Positions 13,151 to 24,825 of a stretch of 64,000 nt of DNA are shown one piece after another. The stretch is from NCBI GenBank assembly GCA_030620095.1, contig JAUTXW010000203.1:480501-544500 (forward strand). Reading direction: 5' to 3'. This DNA comes from Kuschelorhynchus macadamiae (lineage: Eukaryota; Arthropoda; Insecta; Coleoptera; Curculionidae). A program made the position numbers and the translations under genes. Under the pieces are notes generated by a model. That model saw nothing but the letters and a program-made list of their open reading frames with translations. It was not told where the DNA came from and made no database searches. Each line of letters starts with the position of its first letter. The stretch's first letter is position 1.

Positions 13151-16100
13151 GCGAAGGCAAAAAATAGTATTCGCATGACGTGCGACGTCGATGGTTCAAA
13201 GGCTAACCCGAAGAGCGACATTTAAAAAAAACGATTTTTTAGAAAAAATCGTTTAATATTTAAATGGGCCTAAAAGATGTTTAGTGAATAGACAGATAAT
13301 TTTATTTTTCTCAGGGTTCTTGGAGGTAAGTTAATAGTTTTTGCCAAATCACAGCACTCTAATTGAGAAATAAAAATTAGTTAAAAAATAGCATTCATTG
13401 TGAGAATTACATATGGTTGTACTTGGAATATCTCAACCATTGAGGTAGTATACCGGAATGGTCCCAACGAATGAAAACACGCAAACATATACAGGGTGTT
13501 ACAAATTCGATACAATGTCGGTTAAAATAGAGCAAAGTTGCGCAATTTAACATCGAATATTATTAGGTTAACAAAGTTGGACAATATGACTACCTCCGAG
13601 GATATAGGTACGTAAAATACCGAAAAATCAGCTATACATATTTTATTTTTTTCAGGCTGCATTTGAAGAGATATTACAAAATAAATTTTATATCTTTATA
13701 GCTACTTTCCATTATCAACAAGATGGTGCACATAGATTTGAAATCCGACGTTTCTTTTTCGCGGTCAGATCAACTAATTTTTTTTTTAGATAGACCTGCG
13801 TTTTTTAAAAGCCCTTGATTTCATAATATGTGCGTGAGTACCAGAATGTAAAAACTAAAAATAGAAAAAAGCTTTGTAGGTTAAACTTGTGTAACCTACA
13901 AAGCTGTGTGTAAAGAGACCTTGTGAACAAAATTACCAAGATAATAGGGCATGAATGCAATGTTTTTGTTTTGGGGTATTCTTCAATATAACATGTTCTG
14001 CATTCAAACATACGACAGTTTCGGTTTGAGTACGTGCAGGAGACAAATGCACCCTGCACCCCCTTTCCCCCGAGCTAATAACCCAAGCAAAAATTACATT
14101 ATATAAAGCATTTCGGGACTTTTACCTCACAAACATTGAGAACTTTGTTTTTTTTAGTCTTCATGCTTATGTTGTTCCAACAAGAACCTAGAACTTTTTT
14201 TTAGTTATCAAATGTTTGCCTCCCCCTCTAAGACGGCATTCTAAATACACCACTGATGTGTTCATTTTTGTAAATCCGTATCTTGATCGACACGCAGCTT
14301 TGAAAGTGAAAACAAGGGAGACAAACCTGAAAATAGTGTCCTAATTATCAAATAAATATTGTAAATAAAGATATAGTGATATACCTATACAACCTTACTA
14401 CAGTTTGCTTTAAATAGGGTGACCACATATACTCTTTTTAAGAGGAATCTTCTCTTTTTCGGGTCCATGTACTCTGGTACTCTTACTATTTCCATAAATA
14501 CGACAAATATCCTCTATTATGAGAAATCTGGGACAAATGATCTCTATTTTGCGAAATCTGGTGCCATTTTCTAATTATTTTTGTTATTTTTAGTCCATAT
14601 TATTATGTGTATTATAATTATTATTGAAAGTCATTGAATTCTGCGAAAGTGATAAGACTTTACTTAATTATTATACGCTGGTACCCATTTTTACATTTCG
14701 TCGAAATATACTCTTTTCATTTTAAAAAAATCTGGACAGCCTACTTTAAATCACGTTTAAGAAGCCAAAAAAAAACTGTAGTAGAGCATGTCGCCGGCAC
14801 ACAGCTTCCAGGAGAAATTGCAATTTGCCATTACAAATTACATTGTGTGGTAATCTGTGAATTATAGCTGGGAAATTCAAAACCTTGTTTTCTTTATTCT
14901 GGTATAAATATATAGAATAGCTTGTTTTGGAATAGGATGTTGGGAGCTAGATACGTTTGTTTTAACTTTTTTTCATTATGATCTGTAATTTTGTACGTGG
15001 TCACATTTTAAATATAGGGGTGTATATCGTATTCCGCAATGATTTAATAACTAAGTATTCCCAATCGAACAATAATTAAACACGTTTTAACTGTCATTGA
15101 TTACCTACGAATATGTTTTTCATTATTCGCATCCGACTCGTCATAACGTCATGCACAACACAGTCTTAATTTTAGATGCACTTTTAAATCTTCGAACGCA
15201 TGACTAGCCAGAAACTCGGGTATTTAAAAAATTACAGATTTCTGCTCTTGTTGTTCTTAGTTTGCACTAGATCGCTCCACGTCCGATAATTAAAATTGAA
15301 ACAAGGTGGCTGCATTCAATGAAAATTGATATTCAGAAGAATCGACATTAATAAAAATTCGAAATCAAAACAATGCATATTAAATAAAACCAGTTACCTT
15401 ATACCCGCTAATCATTTAAATTCCACAACTCTTATACAATTAAATCTCGTATTAACTTTTATTTATTTATTCAAATGTATATTCAAGTATTTTAATTTCA
15501 ATGGTAAAGGGCCCGTGTTATATCCGTTTGATGTAGTATAAATTACATATACACGAAAATCAAAATCAAAATAATGAGCATTATTCTATTTACATTTTTA
15601 GGGTGTTAATGGAATTGACATTAAAAAGAAATGATATCGTAAGAGATGCTTTAATTTTTTTTGATATGCGATAAAAATAAATTAATTTTTTTTATTACAT
15701 GAGTTCTTAAATCAGATTTGCCTTCATACGGTTGAAATAAATTAATCTCCACAAAGTCGTTATTGCATTCTAATATTTTCGGTATTAATATTAATTTACT
15801 GCGATCCCGTTTGAAGCGATTACATTTTAATAAGAGTCAATTTATTAAATATTTAAACTGATTTTTGTATATAGCATTTATTTCATACCAATTTTTATTA
15901 ACATCGATTTGTTGAAATGCAATAACTAAGGAAAGACGCATGTATATAAAAATTTTAAGTAGGCTGTATACGTGTTAAAAAAGGATAAACAACTACTTTT
16001 TTGTGGTATCAATTGAAATGGTCTGCAAAGAAATTGCTTATCATAAAAATGTCATTCGGTAAAATCGGTATCCACAAAAATTCGATATCGGAAGAATTAA

Positions 16101-16173
16101 AAAGAATAAAAATTGTATGCAGGCAGCATCATTTATATGTTTTGCAATTAAATTTGGTATCAAAGACGCGTAT
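13151..16173. other. AT-rich sequence with one possible transposon end
   Basis: ATATACAGGGTGTTAC at about 13488 has the TA-CAGGGTG form of the DDxD elements in this window, but no partner end or transposase was seen nearby. Small open frames at 13805-14059, 14634-14867 and 15326-15541 have no recognised motif. Nothing else was identified. Confidence 0.35.
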
Positions 16174-16199
16174 GACTAAAAAGTAAAACGGCGTTCCAT
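16174..16199 (-). repeat. Right arm of the 26-bp perfect inverted repeat
   Basis: Exact reverse complement of 11231-11256. It lies just left of the transposase scrap at 16.23 kb, so the arms may be termini of one broken element or two solo copies in opposite orientation. Confidence 0.7.
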
Positions 16200-16227
16200 A
16201 ATAGACTGAATGACTTATGAACGCATA

Positions 16228-16340
16228 ACTAAGCTTACAGCTTAACTGGGTTGGACTCGATGGATCACAATCATGGCCACCTAGATCGCCTGATATGAAT
16301 TCTTTAGATTTCTCAGTTTGGAGAAATAGACTTTTTTATT
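16228..16340 (+). pseudogene. Short DDxD transposase fragment
   Basis: The plus strand reads NWVGLDGSQSWPPRSPDMNS then LDFSVWRN. This matches the region around the third catalytic Asp of the DDxD transposase family in this window, where the usual form is WIGRDGPxxWPPRSPDLNSLDFxLWG. Only about 35 codons survive and no other domain is adjacent. Downstream, a non-coding stretch to about 17060 may be the matching element end, but no terminal repeat was confirmed. Confidence 0.65.
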
Positions 16341-18480
16341 AAAACTTTTGTATATTGTAATCTGTAAAAATTAAAATTTAGGTTAGCATAAGTTAGGTTT
16401 TTTGTACCTTATATAATAACTAAAATTGAACAACTGAATGAATTACAACTTTTTTTGTATGTTCAACAGTTAAGAATTGAGCATGGCCTGTTGAGCTTTT
16501 GGGATAGATTTAGTTAGGTTAGGTTAAGATTTTGCATATTTTAATAATAACTAAAGTCAAACAACTCGATGGAATGAAACTTTTTTGTATCTTTGTAAAA
16601 TTTTGGTAGGTAATGGTAAAATGAAAAAATCGCCAATAACTCGAAAATCATGCAAGTTTGAAGAAATAGTTATATTACTGAAAATGTAGAGGGGGATGCG
16701 TTACATACATATTGTGGATGCAGTGGTCTGTTTGGCAGTTACAGGACAAAAACTAAGTTTTAATTTTTGGCTAATATCTGCCAAACGAAAACCCTTAAAC
16801 TCGGTTCTCGAGACCTCCAAAAAAGTTTTTTCATAAAACCATTAGGGAACTAGATAAACATCAACTAAAATTTTTCTTCCAACCGTTTGGTTTTTTGACC
16901 GTTTCGGACCTAATCTAAAATTGGCCTCTAATGCGTGTCTAAGGGGGTTTTTCGACACGCTCAATCCATTTTTCGTACCTTTGCATCTATTACATAGAAG
17001 CAATAGATTTCGAGATATTGACCTTTATCAGGTAATTTTCACTTATGTCACGCATAGTAAGGAGGCAGTTAAATTGAAATATTAAAATCCGTATAAACCT
17101 GATGATGCCGGCAAAGCACGATGCATACATTTACCAAACTCGGCCACGTACGCGATCAAACGCTTTTCGATAAATAATACCATTTTACTCCACTATAATC
17201 TCACACCCTGGTATTCACCGAAAAGGTTTAAGATTTAGACCAGGTCTAGTTGCCATGGTTCTTAAAATTCTTTGTTTGCCAGTTATGTTTCGCTTATGTC
17301 ACTGTGATTTTGTAATTGTGACATTTAGAAAAATGATTTATTCAATTGTTAAAAATGTCATCTTAAACCTATACGTGTCAAGTTAGACCTGGTTTAAATT
17401 TAAAACTCTTTAGTTAATAAGGGTGTTTAAGTTTTGTCGATATATGTCAACTAGTTTGATAGCAGTCGTGGATTAAATGTCCTGTTTCTGATATTTGTGA
17501 ATGGCCGCCATCTTGAAATGGATGATTTTACTAATAACAAATCATGGATATGAACTAATGTTAAAGAGACGTTTAAATTAATCTATCACTCGACTTTTCT
17601 TTCCATTTATAAACATTATTGAAGGTGGCGTTCAGCCGTCATGTTGAACATTATACCCGTCCTTATATCGAAAAGTTGTATTTGGTAACCTATAAACTCC
17701 TTCAAATTTTTTTGGAATATCTTAATTGGTTCAAAAGAGGGAGGATTTCCAACTTCATCACTGCATGACTGCATATTTGCTGGGACCAATAGTAGCATGT
17801 TTCAGATCACTGCCGTTAAAGCTCACGTCGGATTTTTGTTTAATTCATCACTGAGGGTCTTTGGAGTCCTTCATTGACTGGCTTAATGCGTGTTCGTATA
17901 ACATGGAATAGTTCTAAATAATATTTCCTCTAAACATAATCTACAAATATTTCTTTTTAGTTTTGTTTTATTTGTTTTTAAGAGTAACTTGTGTCTGTAT
18001 ATATTTTGAGATGTAAACACAAAATCTGATAGATTTGATTTTTCCTAATACTTATACTATGGACTTTTTTCAGAGAAATTTTCAATGTTCCCATCTCTGG
18101 TATGAAAGCTAAATAAATATAGGCAAATATTTTTGGCTATCTCTACACAACTGATAATATATTTTTAGAAATAAACTATTTGTACTATTTCAAATGATTA
18201 TAACTAATCTATTCTCAATACTTTAAGATCACATGGAGTATTATTTTAAAATAAAGCTAGCAAATTAATAAAAACATACTTATTTCAAGTGTCACACTAA
18301 CGTGAAAATGGACTACTTCTATTAAATGAAAAAGTATATTAATAATAGCTTCAAAACTTATTGTGTACTTAAAAAACTGAATAATTGGGGAAAACCAATA
18401 GAAAAATTATCGAATTGCCGTTTGAAAAAAGTCCTCTTCAGACATGATTTCGATAAAAACAGTCCATATAAAGCAACCAA
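16341..18480. other. AT-rich sequence without recognised genes
   Basis: Nothing was recognised beyond a possible transposon tail on the left. TTAGGTT repeats occur only once or twice near 16390-16530 and are too short to be telomeric. Confidence 0.4.
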
Positions 18481-18850
18481 AAATTCACTTAACCCTAGCC
18501 CCAACCCACCAAACTTTTTTAATGTTTTTTTAATGCGATTCGAAAGTACGATTTTTGCAAATTTTTGCACAACTATTGCTGATTTTTGCACTCTTTGCTC
18601 AGAGCCCCCCTACTAAAGTTTTTTTGATGCGATTCAAAAATACGATTTTTCCACACGTATTACCGTTTTTTGCACACTTGCCCAGAGCTACATATTCTAC
18701 TTTGTAAAAATAAAGTTAGGCGCCTCACTAAACTTGTTAAGGTTTTTTTGATGCGATTCGAAAGTATGATTTATGCACATTTTTGCACTCCTATTATCAA
18801 TTTTTGAACACTTAACTAGAGCGAGAAATTCCACTTCGTAAAAATAATGT
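18481..18850 (+). repeat. Tandem array of a roughly 115-bp repeat, forward arm
   Basis: Three successive copies share GATGCGATTCGAAAGTACGA, then TTTTTGCAC, CTATTGC, TTTTTGCACAC and CCAGAGC, at about 18525, 18625 and 18750. The spacing is about 110-125 bp. A more diverged fourth copy is near 18980. The same unit appears in inverted orientation from 19195. Confidence 0.75.
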
Positions 18851-19130
18851 TAATAAAATTAATAATGATTCGATAGAGAAATAGAGTGAGGTGGGTGGGA
18901 CTGGGGTTAGCGAAAAGGGCATTTTAGGCCTAGTTGCTGGGTTTGTCCCTCCCATCTTACTACTACTCTTACTAATGCTACTCGAAGTTACGGTTCTTGC
19001 ACACCTATTGCCGTGACTTGTTTTTGTGCGTATACAAAAAAAACGTAACTGTGTGTAATCGCCCTGTATGTGTCCGTACCAAACAAATATTTTTACTAAG
19101 AAGGCATAGAGGATAAAGGACATATGGATG

Positions 19131-19155
19131 CTATTGTAGCTTTTCGCTACAATAG
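19131..19155. repeat. Perfect short hairpin between the two repeat arms
   Basis: CTATTGTAGC and GCTACAATAG form 10-bp perfect arms around the loop TTTTC. The hairpin lies between the forward and inverted repeat arrays, near the centre of the palindromic arrangement. Confidence 0.7.
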
Positions 19156-19194
19156 TTTCAGAAGTGGTGGACGAATAGACTAGTTGAATATCTC

Positions 19195-19436
19195 ATTCTA
19201 GACAAGTGTGCAAAAATTAGCAATAGGTGTACAAAAATGTGCAAAAATCATACTTTCAAATCGCATAAAAAAAACCTTAAAAAGTTTAGAGGCGGGGGCT
19301 AACTTTATTTTTATATAGTGAAATATCTCGCTCTGGGCAAGTGTGCAAAAATCGGCAATAGGTGTGCAAAAATGTGCAAAAATTATACTTTCAAATCGCA
19401 TCAAAAAAACCTTAAAAAGTTTAGTGGGAAAGGCTA
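19195..19436 (-). repeat. Tandem array of the 115-bp repeat, inverted arm (left part)
   Basis: Two copies on the minus strand, with CTCGCTCTGGGCAAGTGTGC, GGCAATAGGTGTGC and TTTCAAATCGCATCAAAAAA. The array is cut at 19436 by the Jockey-like retrotransposon and resumes at 23717 with ATATCTCGCTCTGGGCGAG, so it existed before the insertion. Confidence 0.75.
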
Positions 19437-19958
19437 TTTTTTTTGTGTCGATGGGGAATGCTTTTACGCATGACTCCATCCCGGTTGGGATGGAGACAGT
19501 GTGGGACTCGCATTACTGCCAGGTTGTTACACCTGACAGGTTGCCATACCCACTAAACCCCACCGAGCCCACATCAGATGGACCGTCATTGGGCAAGCCC
19601 AAAAGTCCTTCGATGGGGTTGCCGTCCTTCAGGAGATGACCCTCTAAAAGACATAGACCTCTAGGGGAGTGTGTTACCTCTTTGGCACGGTGTTTTTGTG
19701 CCGCTTCTCGTTACTGGTATATCTGAAAAAGAAAATATCGTTAGTGATGTAGTCGTCTTACCTGTTGATGTTACTCTTGTTGTTCCGTCCTCCTGTCTGT
19801 CCGGTTGCCACTGCCAACGTCCCACTGGTCCTGGGCCCAGTTTGCCGATGCCAGGTTCCTCCGTCCATCCGTGGGTTGGTCTTCTTAGTGTGTCCTCTTC
19901 TGGACCCTCAGTGTCACTGCTGTTCCGTGTCCTTGCAGTGAGGAACTGAGGAGGGGTG

Positions 19959-20084
19959 TTCTTTTACCTCAGATTCAACTGCAGCTCACGCCGGAGCCAG
20001 TTGAGGTACATGGTATCCTCTTCTTTTACCTCAGGTTCAGCTGCAGCTCACGCCGGAGTCAGCTGAGGTACCTGGGGGTCCTCT
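19959..20084 (-). repeat. Two tandem 62-bp repeats in the LINE 3' UTR
   Basis: TTCTTTTACCTCAG, CAGCTCACGCCGGAG and GAGGTAC recur with a period of 62 bp (starts at 19959 and 20021), with few differences. Short tandem repeats in 3' UTRs are frequent in Jockey-like elements. Confidence 0.8.
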
Positions 20085-20176
20085 TCTTGGAACTTCTGTT
20101 GGCCACATGAGTTGCTTAAGAATTTTTGCAAGTAAGATCTAGCTTCTGAGGAGCACGGAGACTCAGAAGTTTTGAT

Positions 20177-22275
20177 TTATCTGCATCCATCCTCAAGCAA
20201 TTTGTAACGCAGAAGTCCGTGTCTTGGTCTTCTGTGTCTTGTCATATTGTTGTGGTTTGGATCATAGTTCACCAGGTCTCGTAGATTTTCGTTATGGTGG
20301 TTTTCGGCTGCTCTGAAAGCTCGGGTAGCCTTTTGTTGCATGAAATCTTCAATTTTTGTCCAATGAAGATCTCTCTGCAAGTCCTCGTTCCTGATGAACC
20401 ACGGGGCATCTGTCGCCATCCTTATCAGTTTATTTTCTGTCCTCTTGATATTCAAAAGATTTGTTTTTGACGCATAGCCATAAGCTGTGGAGCCGTATGT
20501 TAGTTGGCTCCTTGCTACTGTTTTGATAAGTAGCAGCTTTGTCCTGATTCCCATTTCGCTCTTTCTGCAGAGCAATGGATAAAGTTTATTCATTGCCTGC
20601 CTAGCTTTGGTCCTCGCTGCGTTGATGTGTTTGGTCCAAGTCAGTCGTTTGTCCATGGTCATACCTAGGTACTTGACCTCATTGGACCATGGAATTTCTA
20701 CTTCTCCAACTCGGATTCTGACTCTGGCAGTCAGTCTCCTTCGTTGGAAAAGTATGGCCTGCGTTTTCTGGGGGTTGATCTTGACTTTCCACTTAATGCA
20801 CCAGTCATTAAGGTCATTTATGTCCTCTTGCAGTCGCCTTCCCAAGATACGGGTGCTTCTGCTTTTGTGTAGGATGGCGGTGTCGTCTGCGTAGAGCGCT
20901 GTTATGCCCTCGTCTCCTATTGGGACATCGTGGGAGAACATGGAGTACCGTATGTACTCCTGCTATCAGTCCTCTTTGTTCAGATTGGGTGACATTCACT
21001 TTGACGGATAATTTCCTGTCTCTTAGATAGCTGCGAATAAGTTTAATGCTGCTTCTCTCATATCCGGCCACTGACATTTTGTACACTAGTCCTTGGTGCC
21101 AGATCCTCTCGAAGGCCCTCTCGATGTCTAGGAAGACTGCTCCTGTAGCTTCTCTGTTGTTGAATCCTTTCGTGATGTAGCTGTAGCTCTGAGGACTTGT
21201 TGTTCAGATGAGTGCCCTGCCCTGAAGCCGAATTGCTCATCAGGGATGGCATCTAGCTCTTGGGTCTCATCTTTAAGTCTTCTAGCTATCGCTCGCTCAG
21301 CTACTTTGCCTAGTGCAGGGAGTAGACTTATGGGCCTGTAGTTTTGAGGTTGGGTCCGGTCCTTGCCTGGTTTTTCCAGGACAATGACCTCCGCCTTTTT
21401 CCACATGCTAGGGAAGTGGCATGTCTTTATTACAGTGCTGATGATGCTGGCCATTGCACTGTAACCTTTCTTTGGGAAGTATTTCAGCATCTTATTGGTA
21501 ATGCCGTCGGCTCCAGATTTCAGATTTCGGTTAAGGTTTTTAGACGCCTTTGATAGGCCTTCCAATCGGTTGTCTTCTTAATGCGATGGTTCATTCTGTC
21601 TAGGTTCACACCCAGTTGTAGGAGTACTGGGTTGTGATCTGAGGTTCCTTCCTCCAGAGTGTTTATGTCTAGCTCTTCCCTGATGTTTTTTAGAAGTGCA
21701 ATGTCTAGGACTGAGGGCCTCCCATATCCACGGGGGAGGTGGGTAGGTTGCTCGGGGCCTATAATGGCGAGCCTATGGTCTTTGCAGAGTCTGGACAGTT
21801 TGCGACTATCTTTATTGGTGTAGGAGCAATGCCATTCTTCTGACTTACAGTTGAAGTTTCCTATAATAATTTTTGGGGTGTGTCCTTTGGCTAGATGTTC
21901 GATGTCTTCTCCTAGTAGTTCTTGTCTGAGAGCACGATATGCGGAAGTAATCTTAACATTACTTCGCCGTGTTTTGACCTCAATGGAAATGGCATCTAGT
22001 TCCACATCCTCAACCCTCAGGAAGGAATGTGGAACGCCTTTCCGGACTAGTAGAGCTACTCCTCCTACAGCAAGGTTGCCACGAGGGTCATATCTGTACA
22101 TATGATACCCCGGGAAGGACATTCTAGTCTCAGGTCTGAGTTTTGTCTCCTGGATTGCTACAACATCTGGGTGATGTTCCTCCAGAAGCTCTAAGACATC
22201 TGTTTTCCTGGCCCTTATTCCACAGGTATTCCAGGAAATTAGTTTTAACTCCTCGCTTTGTTGTTGCACTGGCAT
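20177..22275 (-). pseudogene. LINE ORF2: endonuclease and reverse transcriptase, internally deleted
   Basis: ORF2 starts at the ATG at 22275, six bases (AATAAA) after the ORF1 stop. The endonuclease reads LISWNTCGIRARK, IQETKLRPE, LDIALL and GTSDHNPVLL, the motif order of AP-type endonucleases. The usual GDFN metal-site motif is GNFN here, losing an Asp. Directly after TDWKAYQRR, another frame continues with LKSGADGITNKMLKYFP and EKPGKDRTQPQNYRPISLLP of the reverse transcriptase. The linker of roughly 150 residues normally between them is therefore deleted. A frameshift follows near 21180, and the PQGSVLGP motif expected before the catalytic box is lost near 20950. YADDTAIL and a thumb with VKYLGMTMDKRLTW follow, and the protein ends at 20177. 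The copy is inactive. Confidence 0.9.
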
Positions 22276-22281
22276 TTTATT

Positions 22282-23554
22282 TCAGTCAGCTTTTGTAATT
22301 GTTGGTATTATGTTTTCAACAATTGACAACATCATTCCTGTAACTGCCTGTAGGATGGCAGGTTGTAGATCTAAGTGGGGACTGGATGTTTTGTCCTTAG
22401 ATGCACTTGGTTTTGCCTGTGCTGGGGCATTGTCCTTATTGGGTTTGTTTTCCTCTTTAGTAGGTTTTGGCCCCGGTTTGAAGTTTGCCCATGGGCCGAC
22501 AGGTGTCTTTTTGGGAGTGGGGAACTTGAGGCAGCCCCTGTAGCTGGCAGGGTGCCCACTTTGCCCACAATTTGCACAGGTAGCATTTTTTGTGCCGTCT
22601 TCACAAACCGGCAGATTGCAAGCACTGGCCCTGTGTTGTCCAGCGCATTTTACACATCTGTCCGGATATATACATAAGGACTGTGTGTGCCCAAATTTTT
22701 GGCATTTATAACATTGTTTGACCGTCTAGTCTTTTTTCTTTGGTTCCATTTTTATCTGTCTGTCGAGGAGTACTTGGACCCCTATTATCCTCTTATCTGC
22801 CGACTTAATCAAAAACAGTGGCATCGGTTTCTTTGTGACCCTGGATATCATACGGGTTATTTCTACCTCTTTGAATCCGATTTCGCTGAGTTTTTTCACG
22901 ATCTCTTCTATCGTGGTGTCCATATGTAATCCCCTGATTACCGCATGGACCTTTTTATCCTCGGGTAGCTGATAAGTATGGTACGGCTTGTTGGAGTCTT
23001 TTAGGTGGGTAGTTAAGACCCTATGGTCCTTGGCCGTTACAGGGTAGGGGGTAGATTTGGAGTCTGCTCCCTGCCGCTTTTGCCTTAGAGAAGGCAATGT
23101 TTGCATTTTTGATATTTCTGCGAACAACTGTCCAGTCACCCCCATCCTCTATCACTACAGGAGGAATTTCAGTTTTTACCGAAAAAGTCTTTTCCTTCTC
23201 TAGTTCTTTCGGCTTCATTTCCTCAGTATTCTCCTCATCCATCTGGATGATATCCTCTGTAGGCGGAGATTTCGCCCTTTTTCTCTTGATTTTTTGCTGA
23301 ACAGCGGGTGAGTCGAGGTTCACTTCTTGTTGCCGCTTTGTGTCAACACTTGTTTGGTTTATAAACAAGGTTTCTAGACGGACCAGCCTGGCTGTCATTT
23401 CCTTGTTTTCCTTTTCTAAGGCCTGGTACCTTAGTAGGAGGCGGGTGTTCTCCTCCTTCAGCTTAGCTATCCTTTCGGATTTTGTTTTTACCGTTCCACT
23501 AGAACTGCCACCTCTAGTAGTAACACACAGTTCTGGTTTCATTTTGCACTGCAC
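22282..23554 (-). pseudogene. LINE ORF1: gag-like protein with coiled coil and three CCHC knuckles
   Basis: Starts at the ATG at 23554. The first 80 residues include a likely coiled coil (KSERIAKLKEENTRLLLRYQ). A region with VHAVIRGLHMDTTIEEIVKK and ADKRIIGVQVLLDRQIK resembles the conserved domain before the knuckles in Jockey-type ORF1. Three zinc knuckles follow: CYKCQKFGHTQSLC, CVKCAGQHRASAC and CANCGQSGHPASYRGC. ORF1 proteins of this type bind element RNA and escort it to the target. Two lesions are visible: a frameshift near 23090, between KNANIAFSKAK and the following frame, and an in-frame TAG near 22727, just before the first knuckle. ORF1 ends with TGA at 22282-22284. Confidence 0.85.
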
Positions 23555-23724
23555 TTAACAGCACGACTTCACACTGAATTTTTATTCCTGTAAGGAATAA
23601 ATCGCTTATAACACTTTTCTAAAAAATTGGAAAATAGTTACTTCTCGTAAACTTTCAGTACGGAGCCGGGTGAACCGCACTGTCTGAATGCTCAAAGTGA
23701 ACTGTGTTCGTTAGGAAAAGGCTA

Positions 23725-23860
23725 ACTTTATTTTCCGAAAGTAAAATATCTCGCTCTGGGCGAGTGTGCAAAAATCGTCAATAGGTCAACCCACTTAACT
23801 TTGTTCATATTTAATATCATTGTGAAAAATGTGTGCAAAAATGTAACGTAAAAGGAGGGC
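23725..23860 (-). repeat. Inverted arm of the 115-bp repeat, right part
   Basis: Continues the array interrupted by the LINE: AACTTTATTTTCCG, ATATCTCGCTCTGGGCGAG, GTGTGCAAAAATCGTCAATAGG, then a decayed copy with GTGTGCAAAAATG to about 23850. Confidence 0.7.
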
Positions 23861-24544
23861 ATCTTAACTGACCCGCACATAAGTCGCATGGTATCTGCAG
23901 TGTGCGATGTGGGTCGCCGATAGAAAACTCATTTATCTAGAGAACAAGGCGGATGTTCAGCCAAATATAAATATGGCAGTGTTCTCTAGTTTTCTATTAC
24001 ACTCAACTTGATATGCCAACTATATAAAATTATCCCAATTTTGTCTGACGTCCTAATAATCCGAATAGTCTGTCGGTAATAATCACACAAATTCATAACA
24101 TCCTTGCCTCAAACATGTACCTCAAATATTTGTACTAATCGCACCAAAAACCCAAATTATAGCTTGTTGTTTTCCGTAATCAACTGACTAGCTTATCTCT
24201 AAAAAGCTTTCGAGTTCGAGGAGATAAATGTTTCGTGTGTGCATTTCGTCGAAAAATTCTCATCTAATTATCTAGTGTTTGGGTAGACTTTTTTTGATAA
24301 AATACGTCAACAATAATAAGTAAATATTGATATATTGTGGATGTAACGACGTAAGCAAACTACATTTATTTTCCATTTTTTGTTTTTTGTGTTTGAGATT
24401 AGAAATTATTGCATGGCGCTCGTAGGCGCATTAATGAATAAAATACTTTTGGTAGGAATTTATGACTTTGGTTTATTTTTAAAAATGTCAAGTGTAATGA
24501 CTTCTAAAAAAGTTAGAATTCCTTGGATGGCCTATAAATGTGTC
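23861..24544. other. AT-rich sequence without recognised genes
   Basis: No recognised gene or repeat on either strand. Confidence 0.4.
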
Positions 24545-24825
24545 TAAGGATGGGCGCTTTATCGATATATCGATAGGTGAGCGAGATATTATGGAATAAG
24601 AATAGATGCTGACAGGTATCCAATAATCCTGATAGGTATCCTATAATATTGAGAGGTAGTCCATAATATCGATGGATAAATATATTATGTATTTAGAAAG
24701 GTGAGAACCTTTTTTTGTTCTTCGATATATTTGGCACTTCCAAACCGCCTTTGTCACAGATATCGATAGGTATAACAATGAACTATCGATAGGCGATAGG
24801 TAAATGCTATTATGGCCCACCCCTA
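24545..24825. mobile_element. hAT-like MITE rich in TATCGATA, copy 1
   Basis: The left end is TAAGGATGGGC and the right end is GCCCACCCCTA, imperfect inverted termini of the TAGGGRTGGG type. The flanking 8-mers are AATGTGTC and AATGGCTC (6 of 8 identical), consistent with an aged 8-bp target duplication of hAT elements. Inside, ATCGATA-type motifs recur (ATCGATATATCGATAGG, CTATCGATAGGCGATAGG). The right part matches the element at 48778-49113. No coding region. Confidence 0.55.

Larger units (their letters stand above)
19437..23716 (-). mobile_element. Jockey-like non-LTR retrotransposon, 4.28 kb, with 8-bp target duplication
   Basis: A complete-ended but damaged LINE on the minus strand: a 5' leader (23555-23716), ORF1 with zinc knuckles, ORF2 with endonuclease and reverse transcriptase, then a 3' UTR ending in eight A (19437-19444). 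The 8-bp AAAGGCTA lies on both sides (19429-19436 and 23717-23724), and the flanking 115-bp repeat is continuous across the site. Both facts show that a single insertion created it. Base composition is higher in GC than the surroundings. ORF1 and ORF2 are broken (see their entries), so this copy is not autonomous. The Jockey superfamily call rests on the ORF order and motifs; the exact clade was not determined. Confidence 0.9.

Noticed and set aside
20607..20894. Plus-strand frames opposite the LINE proteins (also at 21344-21553, 21851-22105, 22310-22929, 23097-23558)
   Set aside because: They are antisense shadows of the GC-richer LINE coding regions.
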